Part shown: positions 61,973 to 64,000 of the stretch, piece by piece
How positions within the stretch are numbered: position 1 is the stretch's first letter
Layout: each line of letters begins with the position of its first letter
Source of the DNA: Nocardioides bizhenqiangii
GTDB taxonomy: Bacteria > Actinomycetota > Actinomycetes > Propionibacteriales > Nocardioidaceae
Assembly: GCF_034661235.1 (NCBI RefSeq)
Contig: NZ_CP141059.1
Span: forward strand, 3,843,501-3,907,500
Direction of reading: 5' to 3'
Length of the DNA: 64,000 bases
The notes under the pieces: generated by a model
The model's database searches: none
Seen by the model: only the letters and a program-made list of their open reading frames with translations
What the model was told of the DNA's origin: nothing
Translations under genes and position numbers: made by a program

Positions 61973-62773
61973 ATGCGCACGGCAATCCGCTCGGCCCTTG
62001 CCCTCGCCGCCGCAGTGGCGCTCACCCTCGTGGGACCCCAGCCCGGCACCTCGGTGGCCACTCCCGCCGGACCCGGCGACCGGGCCGCGGCCGACGTACG
62101 GGCGGCCGGCAAGGCGATCGTCCGTCCGGCGACCCTGAGACGGGTCGAGGGTGGCTACTACTTCGGGGCGTGGGGGCAGAACAGCCGCGTCGTCGTGACG
62201 TTGGTCGACGGCAAGCTGCGGTTCAGCGATCCACGGACCGCACGGTGGCAGGGGCTGGCCAGGTCGTGCGAGAGGAAGCGGGTGGCCCGCGGCGTCGCTG
62301 CCGTCTGCCGGGTCCCCAACGGCGTGACTCCCGCCAACCCGTTGACGATCAACTTCGAGATGCGCTTGGGAGACGACCACGTCGACACCTCGACCCTGCC
62401 TGCCCAGTTCCGGACCTCCGCGCTCCTCGACGCCGGCGTCGACGTGGCGCGGACCGGCGCGGGCAAGGACTTCGTCAACGGCGCGTTCGACCGCGACCTG
62501 ATCATCAGCGGAGCCGGGAACGACTGGGTCCGCTCCGGCGAGTCCGGCGACCGGGTGTTCGGCGGAGACGGCAGGGACCGAGTGGTCGGTGGCGAGCTCG
62601 GGGACCGGCTCCGCGGCGGTGACGGCATCGACCTCGTCGAGGGCGGACCCGGCAATGACGAGGTCTACGGCGACGCGGGTGCCGACCGGCTCAAGTGCGG
62701 CGACGGCAGCGACGCCGGTGAGGTCGACCCGGCCGACACGCAGCGCCTGTCGTGCGAGCGCTCGCTCGGCTGA
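61973..62773 (+). CDS. Secreted protein with RTX-like calcium-binding repeats
   Basis: A 266-residue exported protein. The signal peptide (SALALAAAVALTLVG) is followed by a beta-rich domain (YYFGAWGQNSRVVVTLVDGK, RVPNGVTPANPLTINFEMRL). RTX nonapeptides occupy about 175-250 (GAGNDWVRSGESGDRVFGGD, GGDGIDLVEGGPGNDEVYGD). A Cys-containing end (LKCGDGSD and SCERSLG) follows. The layout parallels the secreted RTX protein at 44060, with another N-terminal domain. Calcium-dependent folding outside the cell is expected. Confidence 0.78.
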   Translation: MRTAIRSALALAAAVALTLVGPQPGTSVATPAGPGDRAAADVRAAGKAIVRPATLRRVEGGYYFGAWGQNSRVVVTLVDGKLRFSDPRTARWQGLARSCERKRVARGVAAVCRVPNGVTPANPLTINFEMRLGDDHVDTSTLPAQFRTSALLDAGVDVARTGAGKDFVNGAFDRDLIISGAGNDWVRSGESGDRVFGGDGRDRVVGGELGDRLRGGDGIDLVEGGPGNDEVYGDAGADRLKCGDGSDAGEVDPADTQRLSCERSLG

Positions 62774-62776
62774 CAG

Positions 62777-64000
62777 TCAGGTCATCACCCCGACGTTCTC
62801 CGGCGTGAAGCCGGGGAACAGCTGGGCGCGGCTGCCGCTGATGGCCGGGAACCGGTGCGACATGACCTCCCACAGCACGCTGCGGAAGTCCTGCCGCATG
62901 GCGAGGTCGCCGTCCTCGAGGTCGGCGTCCGCCAGTCCCGGCCACTGGCCGTGCACCGCACCGCCGTCGACGCCGGCACCCAGCAGCAGCATCGCGTTGC
63001 CGTACCCGTGGTCGAGGCCGCCGTCGCCGTTCTCCTCGAGGCGGCGGCCGAACTCGCTGATCGTGACGACCGTGACCCGGGAGGCGGAGGCTCCCAGGTC
63101 GGCGAAGAACGCCTTCAGGGCACCGGCGAAGTGCCGGAGGTGGTCGTACATCCAGCCGCCGTCGACCAGGCCCACGCCCTCGTGCATGTCCCAGTCGCCG
63201 TAGTCGACGGCGACCACGCGGGTGCCGACGTCGGCGCGGATCAGCGCCGCCGTGTTGGCCAGCACCTCGGCGAGCGGACCCTCGGGATAGGCGTCCACGT
63301 GCACGGTGTCGGGGGCGCTGTTGACCAGGGGCGCGAGCGTCGACGTCGCCTCGAGGGCGAGGCGGACGCCGGACCCGAGCACCGACTGGTCGGGTGACCA
63401 CATGGTGCGCAGCGAGCTGCGCCGCGCGCCGGCCGTCGTACCGACGTCAGCCAGCGAGAGGTCGGCGACCCGGTAGGCGCCGAGGGCAGGGGCCGGCCCG
63501 ATCATCGCGGTCGGCAGCAGCGTCGATCCCAGCGACACCGCGTCCTGCGGTGCGGCTGCGGGATCGAGCCCGATCAGCCGGTTGATCCAGCCGACACGGG
63601 CAGTCGACCCCGGGTCGGCGTCCTCGACCTCCTCCATCGCCTCGAAGTGGCTGCGGTTGGGTATCGGGAGGCCGACGGCGTGCACGGCGCCGAACGAGCC
63701 GGCGCTCCACATCGGCATCAGGTCGGCGAGAGCCGGGTGCAGCCCGAAACGCGGGTCGGCACCGAGGAGCGTGCTCTCGGGGACGAAGATCGTGGGGCGG
63801 TAGTCGGCGAGGTGGTCGTGGTCGACGCCGCGCGGCACCACCATGGAGAGGCCGTCGGCTCCCCCGCGCAGACTCAACACGACCACGACGTTGCCGCCCG
63901 GTTCGCCGCCGTACGCCACCTCCAGGAAGGCGTCGCCGACCATCTGCGCGCCCACCAGAGCGCCGGCGCCGGCGGTCGCGGTGCCCAGCAGTCGGCGCCG
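62777..64000 (-). CDS. Tat-exported DUF1501 protein (5' end outside the window)
   Basis: At least 407 residues, C-terminal end at 62777. RRRLLGTATAGAGALVGAQM at the window edge is part of a twin-arginine signal peptide, so the start lies just beyond 64000. VVVVLSLRGGADGLSMVVPR is the DUF1501 N-terminal signature, and VVAVDYGDWDMHEGVG, VTVVTISEFGRRLEENGDGG and GLDHGYGNAMLLLGAGV are its sulfatase-like core. Function is unknown; it often pairs with a DUF1800 protein, which would be outside this window. Confidence 0.88.
   Translation of the reverse strand, partial: RRRLLGTATAGAGALVGAQMVGDAFLEVAYGGEPGGNVVVVLSLRGGADGLSMVVPRGVDHDHLADYRPTIFVPESTLLGADPRFGLHPALADLMPMWSAGSFGAVHAVGLPIPNRSHFEAMEEVEDADPGSTARVGWINRLIGLDPAAAPQDAVSLGSTLLPTAMIGPAPALGAYRVADLSLADVGTTAGARRSSLRTMWSPDQSVLGSGVRLALEATSTLAPLVNSAPDTVHVDAYPEGPLAEVLANTAALIRADVGTRVVAVDYGDWDMHEGVGLVDGGWMYDHLRHFAGALKAFFADLGASASRVTVVTISEFGRRLEENGDGGLDHGYGNAMLLLGAGVDGGAVHGQWPGLADADLEDGDLAMRQDFRSVLWEVMSHRFPAISGSRAQLFPGFTPENVGVMT

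Overview
The window is a high-GC actinobacterial chromosome segment. MshD (mycothiol synthase), a GlnR-type orphan regulator, CsoR, a Fur/Zur-type repressor, frequent GTG starts and leaderless-looking promoters all fit an actinomycete. Gene content and order resemble Nocardioides and relatives (Propionibacteriales); the genus is an inference. I saw no transposase, integrase, phage gene or CRISPR array.

Left third (1-19830): a surface-glycan locus dominated by decorating enzymes. A long minus-strand series (15869 down to 3300) encodes GDP-mannose 4,6-dehydratase, an O-antigen polymerase/ligase-like membrane protein, a serine-acetyltransferase-type acyltransferase, two related glycosyltransferases, an acyl carrier protein (ACP), a ketoacyl-reductase-like SDR, a methyltransferase, an AMP-forming acid ligase, an SGNH esterase-like protein, a hexapeptide acyltransferase, a second near-identical ACP, an FkbM methyltransferase and a Wzx-like flippase. 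Beside it are a sugar O-methyltransferase, another methyltransferase, a sulfotransferase with an N-terminal zinc-ribbon-like segment, a GT4 glycosyltransferase, a second GMD-like dehydratase, a GDP-mannose 3,5-epimerase-like enzyme and another SGNH protein. The likely product is an exported polysaccharide carrying methyl, sulfate, acetyl and ACP-delivered acyl groups.

Middle (19934-43899): a conserved actinobacterial nitrogen/thiol/phosphate neighbourhood. It holds moaD-like, glnR, mshD, then a 1266-residue membrane coiled-coil protein with four LDRW-type repeats and a small paralogue, an esterase, ppk1, a DUF47-pit pair, and a pstSCAB operon that continues into an atypical winged-helix regulator and a DUF202 protein. 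A PHO-box-like repeat precedes pstS and a weaker one precedes ppk. A NUDIX/histidine-phosphatase protein and a membrane-anchored protein follow. Next comes a copper block: csoR with an operator lying between its -35 and -10, copZ, a duplicated HVHP-motif protein, copA, a cold-shock gene and a DUF305 lipoprotein.

Right third (43900-64000): mostly housekeeping and single genes. It includes two secreted RTX-repeat proteins, tRNA-Lys next to a GH114 hydrolase, a Zur-like repressor with its own palindrome, a third member of the RPDL-tail membrane family, a GNAT, a thioesterase, type II NADH dehydrogenase, a HATPase-type protein with a stress-sigma-like promoter followed by a two-subunit fluoride channel, and a zincin. 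A three-gene cassette (LAL regulator, FAD monooxygenase, thiol-dioxygenase-like cupin) sits between tRNA-Asp and tRNA-Glu. Then come tRNA-Phe, a lipoprotein, an FMN glutamate-synthase-like protein, a GTPase-like protein and a Tat-exported DUF1501 protein cut by the window end.

The best candidates for something undescribed are the RPDL-tail membrane protein family, the ACP-dependent decoration module with its duplicated ACP, the regulator-bearing pst operon and the HVHP copper protein.
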